A stretch of 64,000 bases of DNA from OLB7 sp966250335 (GCA_966250335.1 CBINGZ010000010.1:62001-126000), one strand, 5' to 3'; positions 52,920 through 62,105 are shown, numbered from the stretch's first letter. Translations and numbers: made by a program. Notes: generated by a model from the letters alone, not told the origin.

Positions 52920-55900
52920 TCAATCGATCTCCGCCGCCTCTCTGCTTTTCATGATCACCCGTTCGGCCTCGACATGTCGCCCCATCGCCGCAAGCGTGTC
53001 GCGGAGCAGCTCGGCGATCTCCTCGTCGTCCGGCATCGAATCGAAGCTTCGGCGGAGGATCTCGCGGGCGCTCTCGGCGTCCCCTTCATGCAGAAGTTCG
53101 CGGGAGACGTCGATGACGGCATCGCGCAGCCTGATCTCGAACTCCTCGCGCGCAGCCTCGAACAGCTCATCATAGAGTGTGGGGAAGGGGACCTCCCCCG
53201 CGGTGATCTCGAGCGCCCGCAGCACGGCGGGATAGGCGCGCAGAAGGGTGCGATCGCGAAGCGCGGCGGCTGCTTCCTTCAATGCTTCGTCGGCTTTCAG
53301 CAGGTCGACCGTGAGGACCTCCGGATTGAGACGCGGGGTTTCGCCGTCGGTCAGGATCGCATCCTGCCCCATCGCCTCCCGGAGCCGGAGGACACCGGTG
53401 TTCATCGTCTTGCGGGCATGCTCCTGTTCCGCCTCCTCGCCGGCGGCGATCCTGATGAACTCCCGGTGCGACAGCGGGTTCTCCAGCATCGTGTCGGCGA
53501 CCATCAGCCCCAGAAGGGTTCGCAGCCGTGAGCCGAGATTCCGCGTTTCGCCGTCGGGCCGTTCCACGGTGATGGTGCCGAGCATGCTCACCTTCACCCG
53601 TCGTCCGGTCGGGTTCCCCAGCCGGCGCGCTCGCTCGCGGGTCAGCGACTGCATCCGCGAGCGCCATGATGTCGCCTCCTTTTTCGGGAGGAGTCCTTCA
53701 TATCGTTCCACGAAGGGACGCATGTAGGCGACGAGCCCGTGCGCGGCAAGCCATTCCAGCGCCCGCACGAGGGCGGTCCGCCGTTCCGACTCCAGCTCGG
53801 AGGCAAGTTCCGGTCTGAAGCCGCTCCCCAGATCGATCAGCGTCAGTATCGCGTGGAGCGCCACCAGATCATCCTTCCGCATCGGCGCACGGCGGAGCGC
53901 GGGGAGTGCCGCGTCGATCAGATCGCGGGTCGATATCTCGGTGCGACCGACGGCGGCCGACGCCAGCCGTTTCAGCAGGGCGCCGAGCTCATCCTCGTCC
54001 GGCAGATCGTCGACGATCCCGGCCAGGTTCCCGGCGGCGCTCGCCAGCATGATCCGGTTCTCCGGCCAGAGCCGTTCGTGGCCTCCCAGAAACTCCTCGG
54101 CGATCCGCGCGGTCCAGGCCGGATCGTTTCGGAGGACCCCAACCTCGCAGAGATAGATCCCCGCGTTGCGGCCGAACGCTTCCATCCCCTTGGCGCGCGC
54201 CTCCTCGCGGAGCGCCCGGGCCTCCCGCTCGCACTCCGCGAGATCGGCGCCGAACGCCCCCTTGCAGCAGATCCTGACGAGCGAGCAGTGGAGGACGTTC
54301 CGATCGAGCCCCTGATCCTTCGACTGCCGGAGCGCGTCGTCGCACGCCTGGAGGGTTTCATCAAGCCTTCCGATACTTTCCAGCAGGCCGATCCGGAGCA
54401 TCCGGAAGGTGATCTGCGAGCCGGTCGGCGACGCCGTCAGTTCGTCGGCCATGCGGAGCCGTTCCTGGAGTTCCTCCGGCGAGTCGAAGAGGGAAAGAAG
54501 GTGCGGGGTGATGCTCTCGCGGGCCAGCAGGCGGAGCGCGTCGCCGGCCTCGTGCGAGGCAAGGAGATCATTATATCGTTTTTCGACAAGCCTGAGGGTC
54601 TCCTTGTCCGATATCGACCGCGCGGCCTGCGCCACGTTCCCCAGATATCCGATATACTCGATCCTGAACCGGAGCGGCGGATGACCCTGGAGCAGTTCCT
54701 CCATCCTCTCCCAGATCTCGCGACATCTGCTCTGGTCGCGATGGAACTCCCGCCAGTAGAGATATCGCAGTGCGCTCAATCTGTGGTGCCGGAGCTCCTC
54801 CGGGATCGGTCCCTCGGTAAGCTCCAGCAGACGGTCCACAAGCTCCTCATGCTCCGGGGAGTTGATCCTGCGGCGGAGGTGGATGATCTTCCGGATCAGG
54901 AGCTGGGCCGTCTGGTCCAGTCGTTCCTCGTCGGTCCAGAGGGCGGCCGGCGATTCGATCAGCCGTTGCGCGGCGTTCCATGCGTCGAGCGAGAGCTCCC
55001 AGTCGGGACCGATATCGAGCAGATACGTGGCGTTGAGGGCGCGTTCGATCGCGGCGCGACGTTCCTCTCCGCTCAGCGGCAGATCGTCGGCTCCGGCGGC
55101 GACAAGGCGGAAGGGAAGGATGGAATAGAGTGGAAGGTTCCCGGCGATCGCCCGCGCCAGCAGTCCCGGATCGGGGTGCGATGCATCGAGGAGATGGGTG
55201 TGGAGAAGGGAGTGGGTGAACGCCAGCAGCGGGTGATCGCTTCCGCGACCCGCCAGCGGCGGGGTGGCGGTGGATGCGGCGGCGACGATCCCCCTGAAGG
55301 TCAGCACCTCGATCATCCGTTCCGCCCCCTCGATCATCCGGTCGGCGGTCTCCATGGCGAACACCTCCCCCAGCGATGCAAGCTCCTCGGCCGCGCGCCG
55401 TTCCTGCGGGGTGAGATGGGCCGCCATCCCCTCGGCCAGAAGATCGACGCTCCGTTTCAGCGACCGGGCGAGCGACGCCGCCGAAAGTTCGGTCCGCCAG
55501 CCGTTGCTCCGTTCGTCGAAGCGGATCGCCTCCGACCGCACGGCGCCACGCAGCGCCGACCGGAGCGCCAGCGGATTTCCCGCCGTGGAGCCTGCGAGCG
55601 CGCGGAGCAGATCAGGTTCGGGGGGGGATTCGAACAGCTCGTGCCAGAGTCTCTGCAGCTCGGTCTCGTCGAGCCCCTCCAGCCGGATCTCCTCCACCAG
55701 AAATCTCTCCAGCGGCCCCCGTCCCTCCATCTCCACCGGTCTGGCGGCGCAGAGGACCGAAAGGGTGTCGTCGGCAAGGGAATGGAGGAGGAGGGTGAAC
55801 TCGCGGAGCGATTCTCCGCTCAGCAGGTGGATATCCTCCACCACCAGCAGGGTGGGACGAAGCCGGGAAAGGCGACGGAACGCGGCGGCGACGGTCTCCG

Positions 55901-56222
55901 GGAGAGCTTCCGGCTCCTTCTTCAGCAGTCTGCCGCCGGTGTCGGAGGAGCGGAGCGCGCGCGAGGCGATGGCGACCAGCGACGTGGTCGATTCAGGATA
56001 GACCCTCATGTGAACGACCGCCCCTCCCGCCGCGCGGATCGGCCGGATAGCCTCCTCGATCAGACGGCTCTTGCCGATTCCGGTCTCGCCGATCATGAGG
56101 GCGGCCCGAAGCTCGGAGGCGTCGAACGTCCCACGCCAGAAGGCGACGATCCGCTCGATCTCGGCGCCGCGGCCCACGAACGGGAGCGTGCCGTGATTCA
56201 ACAGATCGATAAGCGTTCGCAT
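52920..56222 (-). CDS. AAA/STAND-type ATPase regulator with C-terminal winged helix and BTAD (intact)
   Basis: A 1,100-residue cytoplasmic protein. The start at 56222 (MRTLIDLLNHGTLPFVGR) matches the paralogue at 45227 and has GGAG upstream. The N-terminal ATPase has FVGRGAEIERIVAFWR, Walker A GETGIGKS (45-52) and a Walker B-like LLVVEDIHLL. Residues of about 290-870 are helical, with repeated 34-residue-like units, and residues 876-1100 are a winged helix (VKVSMLGTITVE, VLRLREAMG) and BTAD (DLLKADEALKEAA, LYDELFEAAREEFEIRLRDA). SARP proteins such as AfsR place wHTH-BTAD at the N-terminus before the ATPase; here the order is reversed. It is divergent from a zinc-ribbon gene and upstream of a secreted T9SS gene, both with the operator described above. 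Confidence 0.92.
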   Translation of the reverse strand: MRTLIDLLNHGTLPFVGRGAEIERIVAFWRGTFDASELRAALMIGETGIGKSRLIEEAIRPIRAAGGAVVHMRVYPESTTSLVAIASRALRSSDTGGRLLKKEPEALPETVAAAFRRLSRLRPTLLVVEDIHLLSGESLREFTLLLHSLADDTLSVLCAARPVEMEGRGPLERFLVEEIRLEGLDETELQRLWHELFESPPEPDLLRALAGSTAGNPLALRSALRGAVRSEAIRFDERSNGWRTELSAASLARSLKRSVDLLAEGMAAHLTPQERRAAEELASLGEVFAMETADRMIEGAERMIEVLTFRGIVAAASTATPPLAGRGSDHPLLAFTHSLLHTHLLDASHPDPGLLARAIAGNLPLYSILPFRLVAAGADDLPLSGEERRAAIERALNATYLLDIGPDWELSLDAWNAAQRLIESPAALWTDEERLDQTAQLLIRKIIHLRRRINSPEHEELVDRLLELTEGPIPEELRHHRLSALRYLYWREFHRDQSRCREIWERMEELLQGHPPLRFRIEYIGYLGNVAQAARSISDKETLRLVEKRYNDLLASHEAGDALRLLARESITPHLLSLFDSPEELQERLRMADELTASPTGSQITFRMLRIGLLESIGRLDETLQACDDALRQSKDQGLDRNVLHCSLVRICCKGAFGADLAECEREARALREEARAKGMEAFGRNAGIYLCEVGVLRNDPAWTARIAEEFLGGHERLWPENRIMLASAAGNLAGIVDDLPDEDELGALLKRLASAAVGRTEISTRDLIDAALPALRRAPMRKDDLVALHAILTLIDLGSGFRPELASELESERRTALVRALEWLAAHGLVAYMRPFVERYEGLLPKKEATSWRSRMQSLTRERARRLGNPTGRRVKVSMLGTITVERPDGETRNLGSRLRTLLGLMVADTMLENPLSHREFIRIAAGEEAEQEHARKTMNTGVLRLREAMGQDAILTDGETPRLNPEVLTVDLLKADEALKEAAAALRDRTLLRAYPAVLRALEITAGEVPFPTLYDELFEAAREEFEIRLRDAVIDVSRELLHEGDAESAREILRRSFDSMPDDEEIAELLRDTLAAMGRHVEAERVIMKSREAAEID

Positions 56223-56285
56223 CGCGACTTCTTCTCCATGAATAACCGGGGGAAGATACGGGAAAAACATCCACCCCTTCCCCCC

Positions 56286-56330
56286 TGTAACCGCCCCCGC
56301 CCCCTTCTGTGACCGCTCCCCGTTACCTTG
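56286..56330 (+). promoter_or_regulatory. SARP-type direct-repeat operator and -10 box upstream of zinc-ribbon gene 2
   Basis: TGTAACC at 56286-56292, 15 bases, TGTGACC at 56308-56314, 9 bases, TACCTTG at 56324-56330, about 84 bases before the zinc-ribbon ATG. It lies in the divergent gap, so a protein bound here could also affect the ATPase gene starting at 56222. The spacer bases differ from the copy at 45573, so the heptamers and geometry are the conserved part. Confidence 0.8.
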
Positions 56331-56413
56331 GTGCATGTTCATTGACGACGGCGCGGCAGAGAGAGACCGCCCGGAATCGAGAGAGAGACGAAGGACGAAA
56401 CCGGAGCCCGATC

Positions 56414-56650
56414 ATGAATGCGGAACAGTATATGGAGAGAGCGAACGAACGTGGGGGACCACCACCGCCCCGTGGGATGACACGCTGCCCCGCATGCATG
56501 ACGATAGGATACCGCCGGGGGGATTCCTGCCCCATCTGCGGCGGACCGCTGGTCGACGACTGCCAGCGGTGCGGAGCTCCGGTGCTGCGGCCGATAGCGT
56601 TTCACTGCACACGATGCGGTGCGCCGCTCTTCGACCAGATGCGGAGATAA
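56414..56650 (+). CDS. small double zinc-ribbon protein, module 2
   Basis: A 78-residue cytoplasmic protein starting at 56414 (MNAEQYMERANERGGPPPPRG). It has the CxxC pairs CPAC, CPIC, CQRC and CTRC in the same frame as the module 1 protein (GYR after the first pair, C..CG.PLV, CGAPVLRPIAFHC at the second ribbon). It is shorter at the N-terminus and lacks the acidic/hydrophobic tail. It is divergent from the intact ATPase regulator, with 191 bases between the starts, which contain the direct-repeat operator. I see no Shine-Dalgarno-like sequence. The role is probably a metal-bound adaptor within the regulatory module. Confidence 0.85.
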   Translation: MNAEQYMERANERGGPPPPRGMTRCPACMTIGYRRGDSCPICGGPLVDDCQRCGAPVLRPIAFHCTRCGAPLFDQMRR

Positions 56651-56956
56651 CCGATGCGCCCGGCCCGAAGGCATTGCGCGACTCCTGAACGCCACGGGCC
56701 GGGCCGCATCCGGAACAACACCAAATGTGGGACAGACCCACCACCAGCGAAAGGAGAGTATTGGAGAGAGCGGCGAAGCTCCGATGGGCTTCGACCGGAC
56801 GTCGGTGACCGTCGATACGGTCCGAATCGGAGAGGCCGAGCAGCGGGGCCGGAGGAAAGCCTCCGTCCCGGCCCCGTACGCTCACCCACAGAGAGGAAAG
56901 GGAGAGACGGGCGACACGGTACCTGTTCTACATCGGCAGCAGCAACATCATGTCGG

Positions 56957-57046
56957 TACAAGCTCTCGCTGGACGACGATAATGTCGTGGGAGAATCGAA
57001 CGAGGCGAACAACACGTTCGTGGTGACGATCACCTTCACGCCGTAG
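56957..57046 (+). pseudogene. remnant of a CARDB-domain gene
   Basis: The last 29 codons before the stop at 57046 read Y-K-L-S-L-D-D-D-N-V-V-G-E-S-N-E-A-N-N-T-F-V-V-T-I-T-F-T-P, the unmistakable end of a CARDB (cell-adhesion-related) domain, with its 'D..N.V.E.NE.NN' signature. Upstream, in the same and other frames, the sequence is low-complexity and does not form the rest of the domain, so this looks like a decayed gene. The whole 550-base stretch 56651-57200 otherwise holds only a GC-rich imperfect hairpin near 56850-56880 and the terminator hairpin listed next. Confidence 0.55.
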
Positions 57047-57127
57047 GGACTCACGACCGAAGGGATCTCGGTCTGAGACTCTTCCGGATGTTTCGATGTC
57101 CGGAGGAGGAGTGCGCGAAGGCCCTGG

Positions 57128-57176
57128 AACGGCCGGCACGGTCATGCGTCGATCGACGCGTCCGTTGCCGGCCGTT
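57128..57176. terminator. composite hairpin between the CARDB remnant and the next gene
   Basis: An 11-bp perfect stem (AACGGCCGGCA and TGCCGGCCGTT) encloses a second palindrome (GCGTCGATCGACGC, 57147-57160). It lies about 25 bases beyond the stop of the minus-strand gene at 57201. A T-run is not evident on either strand. Confidence 0.55.
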
Positions 57177-57200
57177 CGTTCTGATCGTATCCGGATGCGA

Positions 57201-57734
57201 TCAGAACTGATCCTCCTTCTCCTTGAACAGAATGTTGAAGGTGGTCATGGAGCCGTAGCAGCGGGTGATATACTGCTGGAATTCCACCTTATCCCCGTCG
57301 CTCAATCCCTCATGACCGTTGATCTTCTGTTCCAGCACACGGAGCTGGTTCCGCATCATTACGATCTTATGGAAGAACGTTTCGAGCGGCACCTCCTTCG
57401 CCTGGAGCGAGGAGTCGGCGGGATGGAGCATCAGCTTCCCTCCGTTCCATCGCACTCCGAGTTGCTTGACGACCGATGCCGGTTTCTCCAGACCGAGCGC
57501 GCCGACCGTCGCCTCCACCGTTCTGCGCACGAACTGCTCCAGCGGCACCTCCAGTCCCGCTATCGATGCCGTCGGCTCCACCGGCTGCAGGGCGCTTCCC
57601 TCCGGGGAGACGGTCCGGCGGGAGCCGTCCTCGAAGAGGATTTCGATCGTATGCTGCGTGATCGCCGCCACCGACCCGACCCCGTAGGCCGGGTGTCTGA
57701 CCTTCATTCCGATATTGAGTGATTCGATTCTCAT
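57201..57734 (-). CDS. conserved protein of unknown function, N-terminal SH3-like segment
   Basis: A 177-residue soluble protein. The first 55 residues (IGMKVRHPAYGVGSVAAITQ, IEILFEDGSRRTVSPEGSAL) resemble the small beta-barrel 'G.KV.HP.YG.G.V' segments found in CarD-type and DUF3553-like proteins, which bind nucleic acid or polymerase. Residues 60-177 are mostly helical with a conserved-looking block (LGVRWNGGKLMLHP, ETFFHKIVMMRNQLRVLEQKIN). A DNA- or RNAP-linked role is only a suggestion from the first domain. The next gene upstream is aat on the same strand, 70 bases away, so they could be co-transcribed. Confidence 0.85.
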   Translation of the reverse strand: MRIESLNIGMKVRHPAYGVGSVAAITQHTIEILFEDGSRRTVSPEGSALQPVEPTASIAGLEVPLEQFVRRTVEATVGALGLEKPASVVKQLGVRWNGGKLMLHPADSSLQAKEVPLETFFHKIVMMRNQLRVLEQKINGHEGLSDGDKVEFQQYITRCYGSMTTFNILFKEKEDQF

Positions 57735-57804
57735 TGTGTGCGTACCTGGGGATGATGTTGAATCCTGAAGGGTTGAACCGGGCGGCCCCGGGGATCGTCC
57801 CCGG

Positions 57805-58470
57805 TCAGCCGCTTCCGCGTTCGTCGAAGATCGTGAGCCCGCGCGCCCTGGTGGTCCCCAGTTTCTCCAGAAACTGCAGGCGCGGCATGGTGACGGCCCC
57901 CAGCGTCTCCATGTGCGGGGTCATGGTCTGGATGTCGATCCACTCACCGCCTCGGCTTGCGATATGATCGATGAGATGGAGCAGCGCCATCTTGGAGGCG
58001 TTCGGGCGGAGGTGGAACATGCTCTCTCCGGCGAAGACGCCGTCGACATCGACCCCGTACAGGCCTCCCACCAGGTCCTCTCCCTCCCATACCTCCACGC
58101 TGTGGGCCCGGCCGGCGGCGTGCAGGGCGCAGTAGCCTTCGATCATCTCGTCGATGATCCATGTCCCCGGCTGTCCGGCGCGTTCCACGCGGGCGCAGCT
58201 CAGCATGACGCGGGGGAAGGCCCGGTCGATGGTAAAGGTGAAGGAGGTCCGCTCCCTCGCCTTCCGCAGGCTGCGCGGGACGTGAAGGCCGGAGAACTCG
58301 ATCACCGCCCGTTCCAGCGGAGAGAACCAGAAGACGAGGTCGTCGTCGGAGGGCCAGGGGAAAATCCCGTTGCGATACGCCAGCATGAGCGTGCCGTGGG
58401 TGAAATCGTTGCCGATCCCCACGATCTCCTCATCGTCTGAATATCGAGGATCGATAAATCGAACCGGCAT
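57805..58470 (-). CDS. aat: leucyl/phenylalanyl-tRNA-protein transferase
   Basis: A 221-residue Aat, which adds Leu or Phe to N-terminal Arg/Lys of proteins and so marks them for the ClpS/ClpAP N-degron pathway. The family motifs are clear: GTLMLAYRNGIFPWPSDD, FWFSPLERAVIEF, TWIIDEMIEGYCALHAAGRAHSVE, GGLYGVDVDGVFAGESMFH and the C-terminal EWIDIQTMTPHMETLGA. The length is normal. It is followed on the same strand by the conserved unknown gene. Confidence 0.95.
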   Translation of the reverse strand: MPVRFIDPRYSDDEEIVGIGNDFTHGTLMLAYRNGIFPWPSDDDLVFWFSPLERAVIEFSGLHVPRSLRKARERTSFTFTIDRAFPRVMLSCARVERAGQPGTWIIDEMIEGYCALHAAGRAHSVEVWEGEDLVGGLYGVDVDGVFAGESMFHLRPNASKMALLHLIDHIASRGGEWIDIQTMTPHMETLGAVTMPRLQFLEKLGTTRARGLTIFDERGSG

Positions 58471-58514
58471 TCCTATCGGCCTCCTCGTTGAATATGGCCC
58501 ATGCCGCCCGGCGC

Positions 58515-61500
58515 TCAGTCGCGGCGGGCCGACTCGTTCATGGGGAGCGGCATCCAGAAATCGCGCGGGTAGAGCCGCTGCAGTTCGGCGTCGTCGCCGT
58601 CGATGCTCTTCAGGTAATCCTCGTAGAGCGAGAGCTGGCGCTCCGGCCCGATCGTGAAGAAGACGCCGTTCATCACCTCCGACGACCTGACGCCGTAGCC
58701 CGGCAGCACATCGTCGTAGACATCCTTCATTCTGTCGAACACATCGCCGACGAGCGAGGGATCGTCCCGCAGTGAGAGGATTCCCTTCCGGAACGCGGCG
58801 ACCGCCTGCGGCGTCAGTCCGTCGGCAAGATCGGCGGCGATCGCCTCGCCGCGGGCCTCGTAGCGGGAGGCGGCCCTGAAATCGCCGAACGCCTGCGCTA
58901 TCGAATAATCGACATACGATGGATCGCGCGGCGCTCTCTTCAGCTCGTCGATCACGAACCGGAGCGTCTGCGGCAGCTCCGGGCAGCGCTCGGCGTAGTA
59001 TCCCACCTCGCCGATCGTGGGGGAGATCCGGAGTCCGTTGCTGTAGGCGAGCCCGGCGCTCCAGGTCTTCATGAACATGCTGTGCGCCCCGTGACCGCTG
59101 AAGAGCTTGGAGGCGAGGAACCGGAGGAGCGACTCGCGATCGGTCGTCAGATAGCTCGGACCGGGAGCCGAATGGATGAAGACTCCCCCCTGGGTGTTCG
59201 GGTTGACCAGCCCCACGTAGAGCGGCGCCTTCCCGCCGTTCCGCTCGGCGACTCGTGCCGCGATGCGGTTCACCCCCTGGCGCAGACGCTTCTCCCGGGG
59301 AGCGTCGGAGAGTTCACCGGCGAGCCGTTCCACGCCGTCGCGGAGCGCGGCGCGGGTGGCGCCGGAGGAGATCATGAACATGCGCGCGCCGCCGCGCCGC
59401 AGGATCATCGTGCGGACCCCGTTCAGTTCGTCGAGCGCCTGCTCCGGGGGGACGAGAAGATCGTGACGGATCTGGCGGCAGAGGTAGCGCCAGTCGTCGG
59501 CGAGCGAGCCGTCCGGGATGCCGGTCAGGATCTGATCGAGATCGTCCGCCGCCTCGCGGGCAAGCGCCGCCGCTCCCGCCGGGAGCGATCGGGCCTGGCG
59601 CAGAGATGCGACCGCTTCCGACGGAAGATCGGGGGTCGAGGTCGAGTCGGACTTCAGGGCGCGGAGCAGATCCTGGAGATCCTTCCGCTCGAGCGCCGAG
59701 ACGTCGGCGAGGCGGGCGAGGAAGAGAGAGATCGCCGTGCGATCCGATTCGTTTCCGGCATCCTTCAGGAGCCAGCGGAGCCTGTGGAGGTTGTGTTCCC
59801 GTGTCAGGAACGATCCGGTCGCCAGCATCACCGGGTCGGCCTGACGGCGGTATGCGCCGGCGGGGTCCATGACCCACGACTCCTCGGAGCCCTGCATCGT
59901 GGTCCGGAGTCCGGCAAGGTTCTGATCGATCAGCTCGCGGATCCTGGGGAGGTTCTCCGGCCGCCAGTCCGGGCTCTGAAGCGCAAGGCGCATCCATTCT
60001 ATCGCGCGGCGTGATTCCTCGAGGTCTCCCCCGGCGGCGCGTATCACCAGCTCGCTGCGCCATGTACGGCCGTTCGAGCTGAAGTAGCCGGCAAGCTCGC
60101 GGATCTCCATCCGGAGCCGCTCGCGCATCTCCTTGTGCGATATGACTTCATCCCCGCGCCTCACGCCGACCTCGGTGAGAAGGTCGGGGAGAAGCGAGAG
60201 ATAGTGGAGCGAATTGTCGGGGAGATCCTCCACCCGCAGCGCCAGCCCCACCGTTGCCCCGGTCAGGTTCTCGAACGTGGAGGCGACCATCGGCACGCCG
60301 CTCCAGAGGGTATCGACCGAATACTGGATCTGATCGTCCAGCGTGAACGGCGGGGAATCGACGAAACGGGCCGGCGGGGCCAGCATCGCCAGCGAATCGA
60401 GCTCGGCGGTGTTCCTGTCGTATTCCGATTTATAGCGACGTATCGTCTCCTGCTCGTCGTCGGCGCCGTAGCGCCGTCCCATCTCGGCCAGGGCCGCCGC
60501 CACCCGTTCCCGGCGCGCCTCTCCCTCGATCCGTATCAGATCGGGGTTGGCGCGGGCGGCGGCGGCGTAGGGAGCCGATTCGGTCAGACCGCTCCGGGCG
60601 ATCAGGTTTTTCCAGATGTTCGTTCCCTCCGATACGAGCCGTTCCACCGTCGCCAGCTCATCCCTCATCGTGAGCGACTTCCTGAACCCCGGCGTCTGGG
60701 CGAGATTGTCCAGATGGCTCATCCATCCCGAACCTGCATGTCTGTATCCGAATCCGGGAGGGGCGTTGACGAAGTCGCGCATGGAACGGCGGCGCTCGAT
60801 GATCCTGGCAAGGACGCGCCTGTTGAAATCCTTCAGTTCGTCGCTTCCATCCCTGAACGATGCGATCCGGCGTATCTCGTCGACGATCATCGTCCGGACC
60901 TGCGAGAGCTTCCCCTCGTTCATCGCCTCCGGATCGACATCCCCCAGACCGACGAACACGGGGTTCCCCTGGTCGGAGCTGACCCAGCCGAAGACGCTCT
61001 GCGCTCCGATATCGACGGCGCGGGAGCGGCCGTCCACGAATATCGTATAGAGATTGGTGGAGGCGTCCCCCGCGATATTATCCATGAAGATCTCCATCAG
61101 CAGGCGTTCCCTGGCGTCGAGCGGATGGGTCGGGGGCCAGCTGAAGAGAACCGGGCCCGGCTGGGAGGGGTTGTCGGCGGGATATTCTGCGATTGCGATA
61201 GATCCGGCGGGAGCCGTGCGGGGCGCCGGAAGCTCCGGAACAAGAGGAGCGGCGGGACGTGTCGGGGCGTCCCCCTGCAGACGGATCAGGGCCGCGTCGA
61301 GGCGTGAGAGCGTCGGGTCGAGCTTCGCGTCGTCGGCGAACGAGGCGATCATTCCCATGTTCCAGAGCCGGTAGTTGGCCGCATGAAATGTTCTGATCGC
61401 CTCCGGCTCCATGACTCTGATGGCCGAGGGGAGCCCGCCCGAGACGAAGACCAGCGGATGTCCGCTTCCGTACATCATTTTCCCCAGCTCCAGATCCATC

Positions 61501-62105
61501 CGCGACCAGCCCCGCTCGAAGGCGCTGACCATCTCGTTGTAGACGGTCCCCTTCTCCTCCAGCCGCAGCATCCCGTCACCCGGATTCTCACTCACTCCGA
61601 TATTACAGACCTCGCGCCGGATCTCCTCGTCGGTGTAGTCCGGGTGCAGGAGCGCGTCCATCTGGCTTTCGAAGAGGTTGAAGAAGACGTCGATCCCGGC
61701 GGCCGTATGGAAGTGGTAGCATGTCCGGAGCTGCTGGGTGAAGGCGGAGGAGGAGGAGACCGACATCCCTTCCAGGTTGGCGTGGCGTCTGCCGGCGTTC
61801 CCCTTTCCCAGCAGCAGGTGTTCCTGGGTGTGCGGTTCCCCCATGTCGGAGGTCGGCACGGAGTTCACCCAGATGAACGCCTGCGGCACCGACTGTATGC
61901 CGAGCAGATCGAGCGTGAACCCCGTCTTCTCATGGCGGAACCGTGCTCCGGTCGCCTCCCCCGCGTCGTTCAGATAGAGGGCGATCGTCCGGAACCCCCG
62001 AACCGCCTGGTTCTCGGCGAGCCCCGAAAAGGATGATGGGGCGGGCTGGGCCAGGGCGGTCCCGGCGGCCGCGAGGAAGAGCGCAAGAAAGGAGAGACGG
62101 GACAT
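58515..62105 (-). CDS. M16-family zinc metallopeptidase, presequence protease-like, exported
   Basis: A 1,196-residue exported peptidase with a signal peptide ending TALAQ (residue 20). The inverted zinc motif HxxEH is HTQEH at residues 92-96 and a likely third ligand is Glu165 in EIRREVCNIG. The protein has the four-domain layout of M16C enzymes (PreP/falcilysin type), with the conserved N-terminal NSVPTSDMGEPHTQEHLLL and the C-terminal ...YGVRSSEVMNGVFFTIGPE segment. M16C enzymes are usually about 970 residues, so this one has extra length. It should degrade oligopeptides in the envelope or outside the cell. It is downstream of an aminotransferase gene on the same strand, 83 bases away. Confidence 0.92.
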   Translation of the reverse strand: MSRLSFLALFLAAAGTALAQPAPSSFSGLAENQAVRGFRTIALYLNDAGEATGARFRHEKTGFTLDLLGIQSVPQAFIWVNSVPTSDMGEPHTQEHLLLGKGNAGRRHANLEGMSVSSSSAFTQQLRTCYHFHTAAGIDVFFNLFESQMDALLHPDYTDEEIRREVCNIGVSENPGDGMLRLEEKGTVYNEMVSAFERGWSRMDLELGKMMYGSGHPLVFVSGGLPSAIRVMEPEAIRTFHAANYRLWNMGMIASFADDAKLDPTLSRLDAALIRLQGDAPTRPAAPLVPELPAPRTAPAGSIAIAEYPADNPSQPGPVLFSWPPTHPLDARERLLMEIFMDNIAGDASTNLYTIFVDGRSRAVDIGAQSVFGWVSSDQGNPVFVGLGDVDPEAMNEGKLSQVRTMIVDEIRRIASFRDGSDELKDFNRRVLARIIERRRSMRDFVNAPPGFGYRHAGSGWMSHLDNLAQTPGFRKSLTMRDELATVERLVSEGTNIWKNLIARSGLTESAPYAAAARANPDLIRIEGEARRERVAAALAEMGRRYGADDEQETIRRYKSEYDRNTAELDSLAMLAPPARFVDSPPFTLDDQIQYSVDTLWSGVPMVASTFENLTGATVGLALRVEDLPDNSLHYLSLLPDLLTEVGVRRGDEVISHKEMRERLRMEIRELAGYFSSNGRTWRSELVIRAAGGDLEESRRAIEWMRLALQSPDWRPENLPRIRELIDQNLAGLRTTMQGSEESWVMDPAGAYRRQADPVMLATGSFLTREHNLHRLRWLLKDAGNESDRTAISLFLARLADVSALERKDLQDLLRALKSDSTSTPDLPSEAVASLRQARSLPAGAAALAREAADDLDQILTGIPDGSLADDWRYLCRQIRHDLLVPPEQALDELNGVRTMILRRGGARMFMISSGATRAALRDGVERLAGELSDAPREKRLRQGVNRIAARVAERNGGKAPLYVGLVNPNTQGGVFIHSAPGPSYLTTDRESLLRFLASKLFSGHGAHSMFMKTWSAGLAYSNGLRISPTIGEVGYYAERCPELPQTLRFVIDELKRAPRDPSYVDYSIAQAFGDFRAASRYEARGEAIAADLADGLTPQAVAAFRKGILSLRDDPSLVGDVFDRMKDVYDDVLPGYGVRSSEVMNGVFFTIGPERQLSLYEDYLKSIDGDDAELQRLYPRDFWMPLPMNESARRD

